Source: Enoplosus armatus
Lineage: Eukaryota; Chordata; Actinopteri; Centrarchiformes; Enoplosidae
Direction: 5' to 3'
Length of the DNA stretch: 64,000 nucleotides
Assembly: GCF_043641665.1 (NCBI RefSeq)
Contig: NC_092182.1
Coordinates: 16,073,456 to 16,137,455 of the forward strand
Under the pieces are notes generated by a model. It was not told the origin of the DNA. It was given only the letters and a program-made list of their open reading frames with translations, and made no database searches. Numbering within the stretch: position 1 is the first letter of the stretch; the number at the start of each line of letters is the position of its first letter. The position numbers and the translations under genes were made by a program. Of the stretch, positions 51,743 to 64,000 are shown piece after piece.

Positions 51743-54700
51743 AGGCGAGAGCTAGGCAGCGCTGAAGCAGTCTAACCTTGACAGAGAGCATCTTCTGACA
51801 AGCATCTGCCTCCTGTAATAATTTAGAAATAATCTCCATCCACAAAGGCCCAGCAGTCTGGCAGAGCAAATGCTCTGTGCCTGATCGATCACTCCGATTC
51901 AGCCAGCTGCCGGTCTCTGTGTGCGCAGGTCCAACATCGATCTCAGGCCTTCTGCCTCTCCCTCTCTCTCTCTCTCTCTGCCGTACACAGAAGCATGATT
52001 AAGTGAGGAAGAGGATGAAAAGGTGAGAGAGAATGGAGATGCGGGTAGTGATGTCAAACTGAGAAAAACAAAAAGGGATTCAGAAGAGGGATTCAAAAGC
52101 AGATTTTAGAAATAATAGCGCAAAGTAAAAGAAAACAGTACAGTACAAACTGGGCTATTATGCTGCTCCCCCATGATGCACTGCTTTATAACGAATATCA
52201 TTCACCGGACAACACGCAGTCCTTTTGTTGAGAGTTTTTGGAGGTACAGTAGGTGGCCACCTAGTTTCAGACATGGGGAATACACACAGGCACATCCCAT
52301 CAACACATCCAATTACTACTCAGCGTTGTGACAGCATTAACTGCCAGTGTGCATTTGGCCCCTAGCAATTAATTGACTTTTAAATAGTCTGCCATTAGCA
52401 CCAATTTAAATGAATAGATGTACTCCTCCGCCTTCTCTTAGCATACTTTGCTGTGTCTGCCTTTAAGAAGAAGCTCCACGGTGTCATCTGAAATGGTAGT
52501 GCGGCAAGCGAGGTTTTAAAATGGGGTGAGAGCCATGCCTCTACAATATGTCATTATCATGCACATAGACCATGATTACAGTATCAGCATCAGATTAGAC
52601 CTTTACACTGAAACACCTGCCTACAGCGTGTGTGAGGTAAAACCATAAGTTTTGTCTGATGTAATGTGACAGCGGGGAAGGGAGATGTAGGAAGTTATAC
52701 TTAGGTGAGTGTATACAAGGGCGTACTTTCACTTTTCAGAATCATATTTCTTTACAGTTTGTTTGATTTACTCACTAAAAAGAGTCGTCTTACTGTCTAG
52801 CTGCCATATTTCAGTTGAGAGAAGAGAGGAGGTGATAAAAATGTTGATATGCTCATCTGGGGTCGCTTTCACTTATTCCAGCACTTGCAGCAATTAAACT
52901 TTGCGAGTAGCGAGTGCTTTCTGGACTTTCTTTGCCCCATGTTTCACCTCTCAGGCTATAAAGAAGCTTCTACCCTACCCTCTGATTGGTGGATCTTTGT
53001 AGCTGTAGCCCGAGAGGAGGAATCCAGGCAAGACTCGAGACCAGAAAAGAATCTTCCATTCCTATGCACTTTTTTCTTTTTGAGTAAGAAATAGTCTTTA
53101 GTTTTTGTTTGTAGGTAACGACCACCAAATGTGATTTCAATTGGCATTAGTGTAATACCGCAATGAACAGATTACCATTCATTTTCTGGGGGATTTTTTG
53201 TGCCTTTTGGGGGGTGCTTTGAAGAACCTCTGACTTAATGAGCCCCCACCCACCTGTGAAACCCAACCTCCACCCATTACTGTTTAAGTGTAATGTATGG
53301 TGCAGTATTATAAACTGTACAGTATGGGAAGAAGGTGGGGGGTGGGTCAAATGGTTGAGGCTTATTGTGATAAGCTGAACCTGAGCTTGTAAGTTTGTAA
53401 TCAATGATAGGGATTAATGTGTATCAAAGAGAAGAAAAAGAGCCAGGTTGCTTTTATCTGAGGTCGCTAAGATTACAGGAGCAAAGGACACACATGAAAA
53501 AGAGAGAGAGAGGGGGACGTGAGGAGGGAGAGAGAGACAGTAAAAGCAGGCAAGAGAGTAGAGAGGGGGACGGAGGGAGATAATTATTATCATAGAGGTG
53601 GTTTTCCAAGGTCAATATTTGAGATTCTCCTCGACTGCCTCTCTGAAGCATAACTCCCGCACCCCCCAGCCCCCCCTTCAGCACCTCCTCTCTCCGCCGC
53701 TGCCTCCAGGCAAACTCCTATCTTCCCTTCCCTTCTTCACCCATTGCAACGCCTTTTCCCTGTCACTCATTCAGCAGAGGAAGGCAGCGTCCCATCCCCC
53801 TGGTCACTGCCTCGAATGAGCCAAAGCTACAGCCGACAGCTGGCGCATAGCTTTTCAAACACAGGATGAATTAAATGGGCGATTAACAAACAAACAGGCC
53901 TCCATTCTGTGTAGTTTGGGGGAGCCACCTGTCAGTCAGCGGAGAAACAAGGTAACTGGGCATCAAACCACATCTTCCAGCCCCTACTTCATTGGCCTGT
54001 AAGGAAAAACACCTGCCAATCATGAAAAGTGTTAGGTCATTATGTTATGACAGGCTGTCAGAGCTCAAGACAGTGGGGCAGAAATCAGGTGAGGAGGAGG
54101 AGGAGGGGCAACAGGCTGCAAAGGAGAGGCAGGTGAACCGCAGTTTGACAGCGTGAACTCAAAACTCTTCCAGAGGACTGGAAAGTACACAAGAGACTAC
54201 GATAATGTTGGCAAAGGAGTCTTTCAATTGTCTAGATACACTTAACAGTTCATTAAAAAAAACAAATAACACATATATGAGGTTCCAAGAGGATTTGAAA
54301 ACGTTTGAGAGTTTGTGGATTTGAAAGAAAAACCCTAAAGTCACAGTGAAACGGCAGTTAGAGTGTCTTCATCTTCCGTAACGTGACACTTTCAGGTTAA
54401 AATGATTTTTCTTTTGACGTTCAGTATACAAAATGATAACTGAACAACACGGGGCACAGAATTAGAACCCAGAACCTTTACCGTATTGTGTCTAAACAAT
54501 TTGTAAAATAAATACAAATACATTATTGTTATAGTACACATGAAATGTATTATTACATAATTTCTGTGACTAGATCCCATATCTGAATAAAAAAATGTTT
54601 AAAGTGATTTTACTACTGATTTCTTTACTGGATAAGATGATTACAATTTTGATGATCTATTAATTGTTTAAGTCATTAAAAAAAACCTTATCTGGTAACA

Positions 54701-55319
54701 ACTTCTCCAATGTAAGGATTTGCTGCTTTCCTCTGTTTTATATCATTGTGAACTCAATATCTTTGGTTTTGGACTATTGGTCAGTCAAATCAAGACACTT
54801 TCTCTGGGAAATTATATCACCAGAATGTTTGAAAATAATCGACAGATACCTATGCAGTAGGTAGCAGCCCCAACAATAAAATAAAATGAAATTACATCAA
54901 ACAGTAAATGTCAAATAGTTACCAACATCATGTCTTAACCCACCAAACAAGACTTCACCAAAAAGCCCTAAATTTAAAGTGTGGGAACCCTGATTGCATG
55001 CACACACACAACATGTGTAAAGCAGTGCAGCTAGGGGGGCTCTGGGCATTTGCCTCTGCAAATCTTCAGTAACTCCAATAAAAGCCCTGTTTCCTTTTTC
55101 GCATAACCACAATTGCAGGCCAGTGCCACAACTGATATGAGGCGATGCAACAAGCTGAGGCAGACTCTGAACGGCTTCCACTTAAGAAACAAACACAACA
55201 GAAGAGAAGTGACAGCACACTGTAAATGAATGCAAACTTGGGAGAAATGGAACGAGGAGAATAATTCAATCTGCAGCCACCTCCTCCAGTCAACCAAGGA
55301 GAACTGAGCTGAGGGGAAG

Positions 55320-55351
55320 GCGAGGAGAGGGAGGAGGAGGAGGAGGAGAGA
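55320..55351. repeat. GGA-rich tract
   Basis: Imperfect (GGA)n on plus. It explains the polyleucine stretch in a spurious minus-strand frame covering this site. A similar shorter tract lies at about 54092-54107. Confidence 0.85.
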
Positions 55352-58156
55352 GGGCTGAGGCGTGGGATGCCTTTCTCCCTGGGCAGGGCTAAGGTGGCAG
55401 GCGCCCAGATAAGCTGGGGCCGAGCAAAGATTAACTGCTTGCTCTGATGGAAGAGCAAAATAAAGGCAAGCCGACCTCTGCTTCCCTTGGCCTCTCTGCG
55501 TGAGTGTCCTTACTCTGTGGGGACAAGTGGCCGGGATTGTGTACATTAACCATGAGGAGAATGTTTTAACAGAGTCAACACCAGCTCAGGCAGAAAGAAA
55601 CTAATGTCATTCCTCCTGTGAGCAATATGAGCTGCATGACCTCTCATATCCTTATAAACCCATCCCTTTTTGTCTTTTACATACAGTCAAACTTTTCATT
55701 TCCTGCAGTCCTACGCTGAAGACTTATACAATAGCCTTGGTGGGCGCACCTGCAGAGCTGGCAAGCATCATCTCTGAAGATCCCTTCTAATTGTCTGAGC
55801 CCATCCACTCGCGGAAGCACAGGCGTTACAATGAGACAGAGCTTTCCTGCTGAAGCTGAGCTGTTCTGCAAGATAATGTAGTGGTCCAGTGAAGTTGATT
55901 TCTTGGATCACTCTAGTGTGGTGGAGCTCAAGTGCTAAAGCTCTGTTAGCTCTGCAAAGAATGGATCTGTCCTATTACCCCAGGCACTGTTCTTCTTCAC
56001 TGCCACAATTTTCCAGAAAAGTCAATGATCAGAAGAAACCCAACATTGGCTACTCAAGTAAGTTTTTTTTTTTTACTTTGTGGGGTGGATTTGTCAGTTG
56101 TATACAGTACAAGACTATTTTTTTTACTTTCAATTAGGCCCATAATGCAATAATTATAAGACCCATTCCTCTACGTAGCTGAATTGATAAACTTGCAGTG
56201 ATTTGTGCAATTATAAAACCAATTTCTCTTTGTCTTTGTTTTCTAGGATGAAAGAAATAGATTACAAAAAGTTGCCTTTTGTATATCAGATCCTTCAAAT
56301 ATATGCAGCAAACAGTATCTTCTCCAATTAAAACCATCAGTGTGTTTACATACGCTTAAGTAACCGGGTTACTACTGTATGTTTCTGCAGAAAAACAAGA
56401 AAACCAGTTTCTGTAATTATGGTATGGGATCAGAGAGTCATGTACATGTACATGCATATGTAGCTGGGTTTCTACAAGGTTTAGGTGAGTGTATGTTGAT
56501 GAGAGAGACCTCAGAAAACGTATCACTTAGAGAGCAGTGCAGCCAGATGAAAGGAAATTATATTCTTGATATCTAAAATAATTACCTCCAAAGACAAAAA
56601 CGCATACACATATGCAATGTAAGAAAGACTGGTGTCTTCTCTCACTTCAGTTTATTTTCAATGTAACACATTTAGTTCCTTCATTCAGGATGTAGGCTAC
56701 TCTGTTGTGTTACTCTCAAAAGCCTCGTACGTCAATTAAATAAAATTGACTTGTCTGTCTCTCTGTATGCTCTGCAGTCGAGAAAAAATAACTAGACAAC
56801 GCCCAAAACATTTGTGGATAGATTTACATAAATTCGGTGTTACTTCATGTGTGTGTGTGTGTGGTTATGTAAGAGCGCCATACTGTGAAAACAGCCCCTT
56901 CCTTCCGATCAATGGTCTGTCAGGAACTAACGGCTCCCTTTTCAGGACACAAGCCCCTTATTTGCCTTGTCCATTCAACAAGGAAGAAAAGAAGGGACTC
57001 GCTCAAGCAGAACCTGACTCTCCATCACACTGGAATTAAATCACAGCTTCACAGGGTCAAAGGCAGCCTATGGATATCAAGCCAGCATTCAGATAGGGAT
57101 TATTTACCTCCCCACCAACAGCCACTTCGCCCACAAGCAACATCCTTGTGGGCAAAGAGGTCAGGTTAAAAAGAAATACCTCATTGACAAACAGCATACA
57201 TACTTTTATTACTGAATGCAAGTTAAACGTTAAAAATCCTAAATTTGAACAGGTATTGTGCAATTTCACTGCAGCATAGATTTCTATGCAGAGAACCACT
57301 CAGGCAATTAAGCGAGTGTTTTATACAGGATGAATAAAAAATATGAGGTAAAAGAGTATTATTTCTCCATCTCTGTGGTTTGTATCCACAAGTTTGCACA
57401 TCGACTTCCTCCCGTGGGAACCATTTTGCTATATGGCCTCTCAGCTGATGATGCTGATAAGAGGGAGCTGGCGGATAATCGCCGGGATGAAGAAGAGATA
57501 GTGGAGGTAGGGGGGATCTGATAGGGTGGAGGGCTGGGGTGGATTTTGACCTGCTTAAAACAGCGGACCATAATTACATATTTTATAAAGAAAAAAATAA
57601 TTTTGCCATTCTACAAAAGGGTCTCACTAACAAAAGCAGATGACCACACTGTTTTGTCATTGAAAATAAAATTTTCAAACAAGGCACTATTTTTGCACAG
57701 TGCTTATTTCATTTTTTTCCCACCACGCAGCAGTATAACATATATTTTTCTACTTGATTGCTGAGGCGTTTTTCAAAAACCCCTTTCATAAAAATGATCT
57801 TTTTCAATTGTGCCCTCTAGGAAAGAAAACAACGAACAGACAAGAGAGCTGAAAAAAAGAGAAGAAAAGTCTGCGTTTTAACACAGCAATTCCTGATTCA
57901 AGTGTCTCTATCTCTCCTTTTCTCTTCCCTCTCTGCAGATACAAAATCGCACATGGGAGACTAGAAATATATGTTTTATGCAGCTTGGAGAGACGGCTGC
58001 ATAAAAGCACAAAGCAGTCATTTCTATTCATTTGTCTCTCGCTGACGGGGAAATGACGGAGTGAAGCAGATGCTATTGCTACGTGTACAAGTTGCTTAAA
58101 CACAGAGAGCATTTTTTCCTTTCAAAAAGAAGTTGGATAATTTGATGCTGAATCAA

Positions 58157-58175
58157 CCCCCCCCCCCCCCCCCCC
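58157..58175. repeat. Poly-C run (19 bp)
   Basis: Nineteen consecutive C on plus, G19 in the pre-mRNA. Confidence 0.95.
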
Positions 58176-58850
58176 TCCACTTCCTGCCTGGAACCCATAT
58201 TGTCACTCAAATGAATGATTTTGTGTGAGGCAGGAACACAGCAAAAAAATATAAATCTTCTGCTGTACACTGACATTTGTTTAGGAGGGGGAAAAAAATT
58301 GAAAGCGGAGCATTCAAATGGGACTGAAAATGGTACATTCAGAGCTAAAATAAATGTGTGCATTGAAGATGTGAGGAAAAGTGCTGGAGGCAGCGTACTG
58401 CCATGAAGCAGATCAGGTTCTGACATTTTGTCGAATGTGAAACTCTGCCAAGGAACAGTGGGTGGGATGCTGTGACCTTTATCAGTGGGAGTGATAGAAT
58501 GACCCAATACTATAGATAGAATAATCTAGAGATACAACAATCTGTTTTTACAACACGACACTGCGACCTATCCCTGTGTGTGTGTTTGTAATGACCTCCC
58601 ATTCTGTTTGTGTGCGTCTCAGTGTGTGTGTGTGCATGAACATGAGGGTTGCTGACCTTCTGACATATCTGTAGCAGGCAGCAGCACAGTGACGCTATCA
58701 CAGATGTTTGCGAGTATACTCGCCTCCCTAACCTCCTTTGAAGGTTAAACAGCCGACGCTTCGGCAAATTCTCTCAAGGCTTAGAAGCAGTTAGTTGGCC
58801 ATACGTTGAGTGAGGTGTGGCCATTCATATGTTTGTGAGTGGGAGAGTGA

Positions 58851-58874
58851 GTGTGTGTGTGTGTGTGTGTGTGT
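58851..58874. repeat. (GT)n microsatellite
   Basis: GT run on plus, CA in the pre-mRNA. A shorter GT run follows at about 59014-59028. Confidence 0.9.
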
Positions 58875-59179
58875 GGTGTGCTCGTGAGTGTGAGTAAAGT
58901 GTAATAGCTTTGCTGCAGGTTGTAACAGATGGTTGCTAATGGAAGTTCATAGATCTGAATGACAGCGGCCAGGGGATTGGGGAGGAGATTGTGGGAGGGT
59001 ATGTGTGATTCAGCGTGTGTGTGTGTGTTGGAGTGTGTCTATTCCTGTGTGCATATGCACAATTAGTGCATATATCACTAAGAAAGTAGACCAACTAGTG
59101 CTTCTAGTCCTAGGGTAAAGGAAGATAAATGTTTAACAGAAAAGTTTTTAGCCACACTAGAGTTGTAGCTTTAGGGACA

Positions 59180-59660
59180 ATATCTGTCTGTCGGTCAGTC
59201 GGTGTCAGTCCACCACTTTGATCCAGACTGAAATATCTATAAACTATTGAATGGATTTTCATGACATTTTGAACAGTTATTCAGGTTTCCCAGATGATGT
59301 ATCCTAATCACTTTAGTGATCCCTGACTTTTTCCTCCAGCGCTACCATGAGGTTGGCATTTGACGTTTAGAGTGTTGCGACACCCATTGGACGGATTGTG
59401 ATCACTTTGGTGAACTCTTAAAGTTTCATCTGGCACCATCATCAGGTCAAAATCTTGATACATAATTTACATGGTTTTCTGACCAAATACTGCCTCAGCT
59501 GTACTTTGTGTTTAGTGCTAATGAGCAAATGTTAGCGTACAGTATGCTAACATGCTACACCAAGATGATGAACATAGTAAACATTATACCTGCTAAAACA
59601 TCAGCACTAGCCACTGTGAGAACGCTAACAGAACCACTAGTGTGGCTGACTATTGCTATA
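59180..59660. repeat. High-copy percomorph interspersed repeat
   Basis: Contains 'gatccagactgaaatatcta', 'attgaatggattttcatgac', 'cgctaccatgaggttggcat' and the 'agtatgctaacatgctac' segment, followed by 'ctgctaaaacatcagcacta'. This order is familiar to me as one of the most abundant interspersed repeats of perch-like fishes. It is noncoding; the 106-codon plus frame over its right half is incidental. Confidence 0.75.
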
Positions 59661-61379
59661 CTATGTCTCATGTTGTGGAATCTTTTCATATTAAAACATA
59701 TGAGTATAAAAGAGTTCACGCTCAGTTTGCTTGTTGATATCTCATTGAACTGGATGGTAATGGGAAGTCAAACTGGAACAGTCATTTGTGCTGACAGTAG
59801 CTCTCAACTCATTCTGGGAGAAATCTGATTTTGTAATTGCTCTGTATTGTTTCCCGACACAATAAAACAGCAGATTATGACTGACGATATAAAAATCATA
59901 AAATAAAGACAGTCCTCATGCTATGTTTGTTACATTTCAATAATCATCAGGTGTGCTGAAAACACTGCAGATACATTTCAAACGTCAAACATTTTCCTCT
60001 GTTATATTCCATCAGAATGAACCATTTAATGGTTTTCAAACATTTTGCAGTAGAAATGCCAAAACATCATTTAAAACATCAGTTTGAAGGAACAGTCCAC
60101 GGCCCTAAAGGCATACCTAAAAGATACCATGAACGGTGTGTGTCTGATGGAAACTACACAGACAGAAATTTGATATGCTTTTGCCAATCAGTGCAAACTG
60201 CGAGTTGTAAAGTTTTCTCTTCTATTTTTACCCAAAGTAGAGCTCGGCCTACTTCCTCTGTTCTTCCCTGATGGGACCTGAGAGTTATAACTGCCTCTCC
60301 AAAGGCCTACAGGAAATGAAAAATCAAATTACTTTGTTAGAGTCTCACAGTGGTGGTGGTGGGAGGGCTGGGGTTGTGATATGTAGCTATGTCTTCTACA
60401 ACAGCATATACAAAATGTTGCACGCGTGTTAAAGTTCTGACTGGTGATTGGGTTCATTAGTTATTTAAACCATCTGACCTCCCCACAGCACTGCTCAGAC
60501 ACACTCATTACGAAGCCCTTGTAATTCATTAAGCTCCCTAAATGAACACAAGCCATACCGAGGGGTGCTCGCTATTACTGAGTGGTATGCTGTGCCTCAG
60601 GGAGGTTAATAGTAAGTGTGTCGATCACCTTTATCACCATGATGAGGGCAGGGTTGGACGTTAACCACATCAGAAAAATGATGGGTTAGAGGAAGGAAAT
60701 ATGAACAAGTGCTTATTGTGAAGTAAAATAACTAAATCATAATAGTAAATAATACAGAGATGAAGAACAGACATATACCTGGAATAAAATAAACTTCTAT
60801 GCGAGAAGACTACTTTAATACTGGCGGTCATGATAATCATAGCATACACACTTCCTTATATTCTCGCAAAAAATTCACTTGAATGTCGCTCCAGAATGAG
60901 GTGTGAGGGGAGCGAGGCTGCAGGGAAATCTCGCTCCCTCTGAAAGTGAGAGACAACTCCTTCATTTGTCATCGCTTCACGCCAACAGGAGGGACATAAT
61001 CACTTGCTGCCGGTGGTGTAATTCATTGTGGGTACACCAGCTGCTGTCGTACTGCTGCTGTTTGGAATGACAGAAACGTAGAATTCGAGTGTTTCAAGTG
61101 ATTTAGAAAGCGTGGCAATATTTTTAAAGATCTCTTTTGAAAGGATGTATACAGTATTTGTCAATTAACCGGCACAGCAGGCAACACACAACGCAGCACA
61201 ACACTGGCTGACTGACTGAAAGGAATCGCTGGTGGCCGTATTAAAATCAGTAGCCAGGCCCACATTAGACAACGACAGAGCTTCACTTTACTAATCCTCC
61301 AGCTCCAGTACACTCTACCACTGAGGGCCAATCCAGATCCGAGTGACAGCCCTCACCACTCACAACAGCTTCACAGTGG

Positions 61380-61560
61380 TGTGATAGCAGGAGCCTCATT
61401 TTTAAGGCTGGTGGCCCTTTAAAAGACTGAGGGCTAAATTTAGCTGTTATAAATTGGTTATTTGTGCCGGATGCCTGTTCAATTAAAGCCAGTCACTGAG
61501 GCGTCTGAGATCTCGCTGGGATGACGACTCAAATCATCAACCACACACTCCAAGGAGTTG
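61380..61560. promoter_or_regulatory. Possible conserved regulatory block
   Basis: Repeat-free block with tttagctgttataaattgg, cctgttcaattaaagcc and gactcaaatcatcaacc. Looks more complex than surrounding intron. Candidate only. Confidence 0.2.
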
Positions 61561-62887
61561 GTTATACTCCCAGTGTAGCTGCAGTAACAATAATTACACT
61601 GTGGATTTGTCTTTTGTTTTTTTGGCCCACAATTAACAAATAAGTGTATGACGTATCATTACAATGAACGAGTACACAGTTACTACCAAATGGTCAAAGC
61701 TACATTTCTCTGATGGAAACAGTTTTGTTGAAACTTTGTTCTAATGAATATGCATCAGAGCAAAGAGTGTGAGCAGCTTCACCTCCTTTTTGTCTTGATA
61801 GATTCTGCAAGCCAGCACCTCAGCAATCGAGCGCGTGTTCTCACCCCACAAGACTACATTTCCCTAATGCAAACAATTGAGTGAACTAAAAAATAAGTTT
61901 TTTTTTGCCAGCTCATAAAGCTAAAACTAAACCTCAATTACAAAAACACATAATAGATTTTGTTTTCTAAAAAAAATATTATTTTGATATATTCTCTGTC
62001 ATAGAGAAGTGTACAGAGCTGTCAGAATGACTGACTTGAAAACGAGGCCACGAGCAAGCAAAGTAAGTGCATGACCGACAGCCGGCTGCTACCATTTTGC
62101 AGTTTGATAACTGTTCAATGTCAGCTCTAATTCCCTCAGTTTCTTTAGTGGAAACTCTAGTGGGTATTTCAAATGTCATTTCTAAGCTATGAAAAAATGT
62201 CAGTATGCTGCAGGTGAGCTCAGTGTGATCAGGTCGCAGAAGTTCACAAGTGAGTAGATCCGAATGTTCACACCTGTGCCAACACGTGCATGCTCACGAT
62301 CCTTTCAGCATGCATGTTGGATGTGCGTGCCACCGCGGGAGTCTGTGTCTCAGTGAATTATTAATGGATGTAATGTGATGACAGATGACTCGGAGCGGCC
62401 CGTCCCTCCCCATCCCTGACCCGGCTGTGTCGTCTTGGTTTCCACGGTCAGGAGGAGACGGAGGCCTACGCAGTCTGATTGATTAATTCTGTCAAGCACA
62501 TTTTTGCTGTCCCTGCACAGTGTCCGGTCCGAGCTCTTCCGCAATCTCTCACAATCACTATCAGCACGACTGCAAAGTCACAGGACATCTCCGTCATTCC
62601 TGAAAGCGAGCCCCGCCCACCGTCCACCATTTTCTTCAATTCACTTTATATTCTTCTCCAATCAAACAGGCCCACTTGTCATGTCCCATTTGTAGTTTTA
62701 ACTCTCCCTACAAAACGGCACATCGTCAACACAGGTTTGTTTACAGAGGGAGCTCAGTTTGCTTCAAAATTAACCTTTTGACCGAAATTATTTTTGACAC
62801 ATGTGATGCAACATAAATATTGTAAGCTCTGAACAAGAAAAATCTCCCACAATTTGTTTTTTAATAAGACAAATCTGACCTTGAGTT

Positions 62888-62965
62888 AAAGGAATAGATC
62901 ATTAGGAATAGACATGTTGGGAAATAAGTTTATTCAGTTTCTCGCTAATAATTATAAATTACTTT
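62888..62965. repeat. Dispersed teleost repeat fragment
   Basis: 'ttaaaggaatagatcattag' followed by 'catgttgggaaataagttta' and 'ttcagtttctcgc' matches, from memory, the start of a common percomorph repeat of the type 'aaaggaatagtttgacattttgggaaa'. Only the beginning is recognisable. Confidence 0.6.
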
Positions 62966-64000
62966 CATATCTGTAATGAATGATCTGAATGGTGGTACAT
63001 AAAGTTCATAATCAAACTGCTGACAGTACGTATTTACTGTTGTTGATAAAGCGACGAAGGCACAGACAGACAGAATGGCAAACAGGGTGATATTAAGTTA
63101 TGTGGGAAAATATACTGGGCTATTTTATCCATATTATTTCAAGAGAGACAATATTAAAAAGGTAAACGTTTGGATGCTATGACTGTTGTGCAGCATATTT
63201 GAACAACACATCAGGGAAGCTGCCGGGCCGGCTACAAATACACCTTAGGTGTGAACATCCCAGGTACGACTACACTACACATCACATTCACTTCTGCTCT
63301 AAAGATATTTGCTGCACATCTGCTGTCGCTGCGTTGCACACAAACCTCAGAGCGAATCATATCTATTTATATGGGTCAATTTTTTTTTCCCATAACGGTG
63401 GAGTGAACCACAGATCTCAGCATGCACTCTTGTTTCACTAAAAGGCCTCAGTCCAAACAGTGTGTTCCCTTTCTATTGTATCTGTACACCTGCTGCTAAG
63501 GTTTCCTCACTAACTGGTGCTGCTTGTACCTACATTTCCTTGGCTGTATTTTCGAAGAATATTCAACCACGCCTCGGTCCTTCACCTTCCTGCCTAATCT
63601 TCATGGTTTGACCCAGCAATCATCTCAATAACCAACCCAGTAGAGGGCTGGGTGTGTATCCATCAAGCAGCCCAGAGGCAGCCATCCTTCAGCCTGTAAG
63701 TGGTATTGGGATAGTATTGAGATCTGTGTAATTGGATTAGACCAACCTTAGTCCCCTCTCTATTCCACCAGTCCCTTCTGTGAAATCATAACTTAAGAGC
63801 TTTGACAATGGTAGTTTTGCTGTGCAGCAGCTGATGGGAATGTAACATGATCTCTGTCTGTAGCTCGTGGCCTCATCTTCCCTCCCCGAGGCTGGAAAAT
63901 CCCAGCAGCGGCCTGACTGACAGCTCTGCTGTGCCTGTCTTTGATTGACAGCGTACAGGATGTTGTGCAGTCTCAGATGGTTCTGAGGGGCCCAACTGAT

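Larger units (their letters stand above)
39598..64000 (-). other. cacna2d2: cacna2d2 intron 3 (partial), at least 24.4 kb
   Basis: No further coding exon could be identified up to the right edge, so the upstream exons and promoter probably lie outside. The stretch holds microsatellites (43605, 44498, 47214, 51179, 51720, 58157, 58851) and dispersed fish repeats (about 59180 and 62888). It also holds repeat-poor blocks that may be regulatory (about 41395, 45040 and 61380). Open frames of 100-171 codons occur on both strands without domain or splice support. Confidence 0.65.

Noticed and set aside
51774..51845. Possible upstream cacna2d2 exon reading ISKLLQEADACQKMLSVK
   Set aside because: Has a GT after it, but the peptide does not align with the expected LVE..A.DIE.LL block, the acceptor is poor, and the donor (gttaga) is weak.
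55031..55546. 171-codon minus-strand open frame
   Set aside because: Its polyleucine comes from a GGA-rich tract on the other strand, an overlapping 130-codon frame is equally open, and no family is recognised. It is probably chance.
55740..55870. Minus-strand VDGLRQLEGIFRD as part of the alpha2delta N-terminus
   Set aside because: Superficial similarity to EVDGVMRIF only. Order and spacing disagree with the family and no supporting acceptor is seen.
62100..62180. RADIEQLSN on the minus strand as the DIE.LL block of exon 3
   Set aside because: Only the three residues DIE match. The flanking residues and splice sites do not fit.
1..64000. CRISPR array, operons, phage or other prokaryotic systems
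   Set aside because: Spliced vertebrate exons, long introns and fish repeats make these inapplicable. No direct-repeat/spacer pattern is present.

Overview
The window is vertebrate nuclear DNA, almost certainly from a ray-finned (percomorph-type) fish. It is AT-leaning and intron-rich. It is full of (CA)n, (GA)n and poly-C/G tracts, and it carries several short dispersed repeats that I recognise from perch-like fish genomes, plus a Tc1/mariner relic and a hAT-like miniature element. I see no prokaryotic organisation, no rRNA, no convincing tRNA and no CRISPR array. None of the long open frames is a gene: most are read-through of dinucleotide repeats or chance frames in introns.

One protein-coding gene can be supported: cacna2d2, the alpha2delta-2 auxiliary subunit of voltage-gated calcium channels, on the minus strand. 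Five consecutive coding exons are visible, each with AG/GT borders and matching phases. In transcript order they are 39597-39538 (60 nt), 23547-23503 (45 nt), 18816-18678 (139 nt), 8093-7962 (132 nt) and 7732-7675 (58 nt). Spliced, they give one uninterrupted frame of 434 nt (144 codons plus 2 nt). They cover the helical N-terminal segment, an acidic linker and the VWA_N region, ending in the DVRRRPW motif just before the VWA domain. The first coding exons (signal peptide and N-terminus) and the VWA, Cache and C-terminal exons are not visible and are presumed to lie beyond the right and left edges. I number the exons 4 to 8 by analogy with the mammalian paralogue CACNA2D1; this is inference.

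Layout: 1-7674 intron after exon 8; 7675-8093 exons 8 and 7 around a 229-bp intron; 8094-18677 intron 6; 18678-18816 exon 6; 18817-23502 intron 5; 23503-23547 exon 5; 23548-39537 intron 4, with a cluster of transposon relics at about 25.5-27.1 kb; 39538-39597 exon 4; 39598-64000 a very long upstream intron. The introns also hold candidate conserved regulatory blocks rich in homeodomain-type ATTA/TAAT cores, proposed only from composition.

The most interesting signal is at the splice acceptors. The acceptor of exon 6 has a perfect (UG)25 tract in the pre-mRNA directly against its CAG, in place of a normal polypyrimidine tract. Exon 7 has a (UG)12 tract 8 nt from its AG. Most long dinucleotide tracts in the window are oriented so that the transcript carries UG. 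This suggests, but does not prove, control by UG-binding factors such as TDP-43 or CELF proteins.
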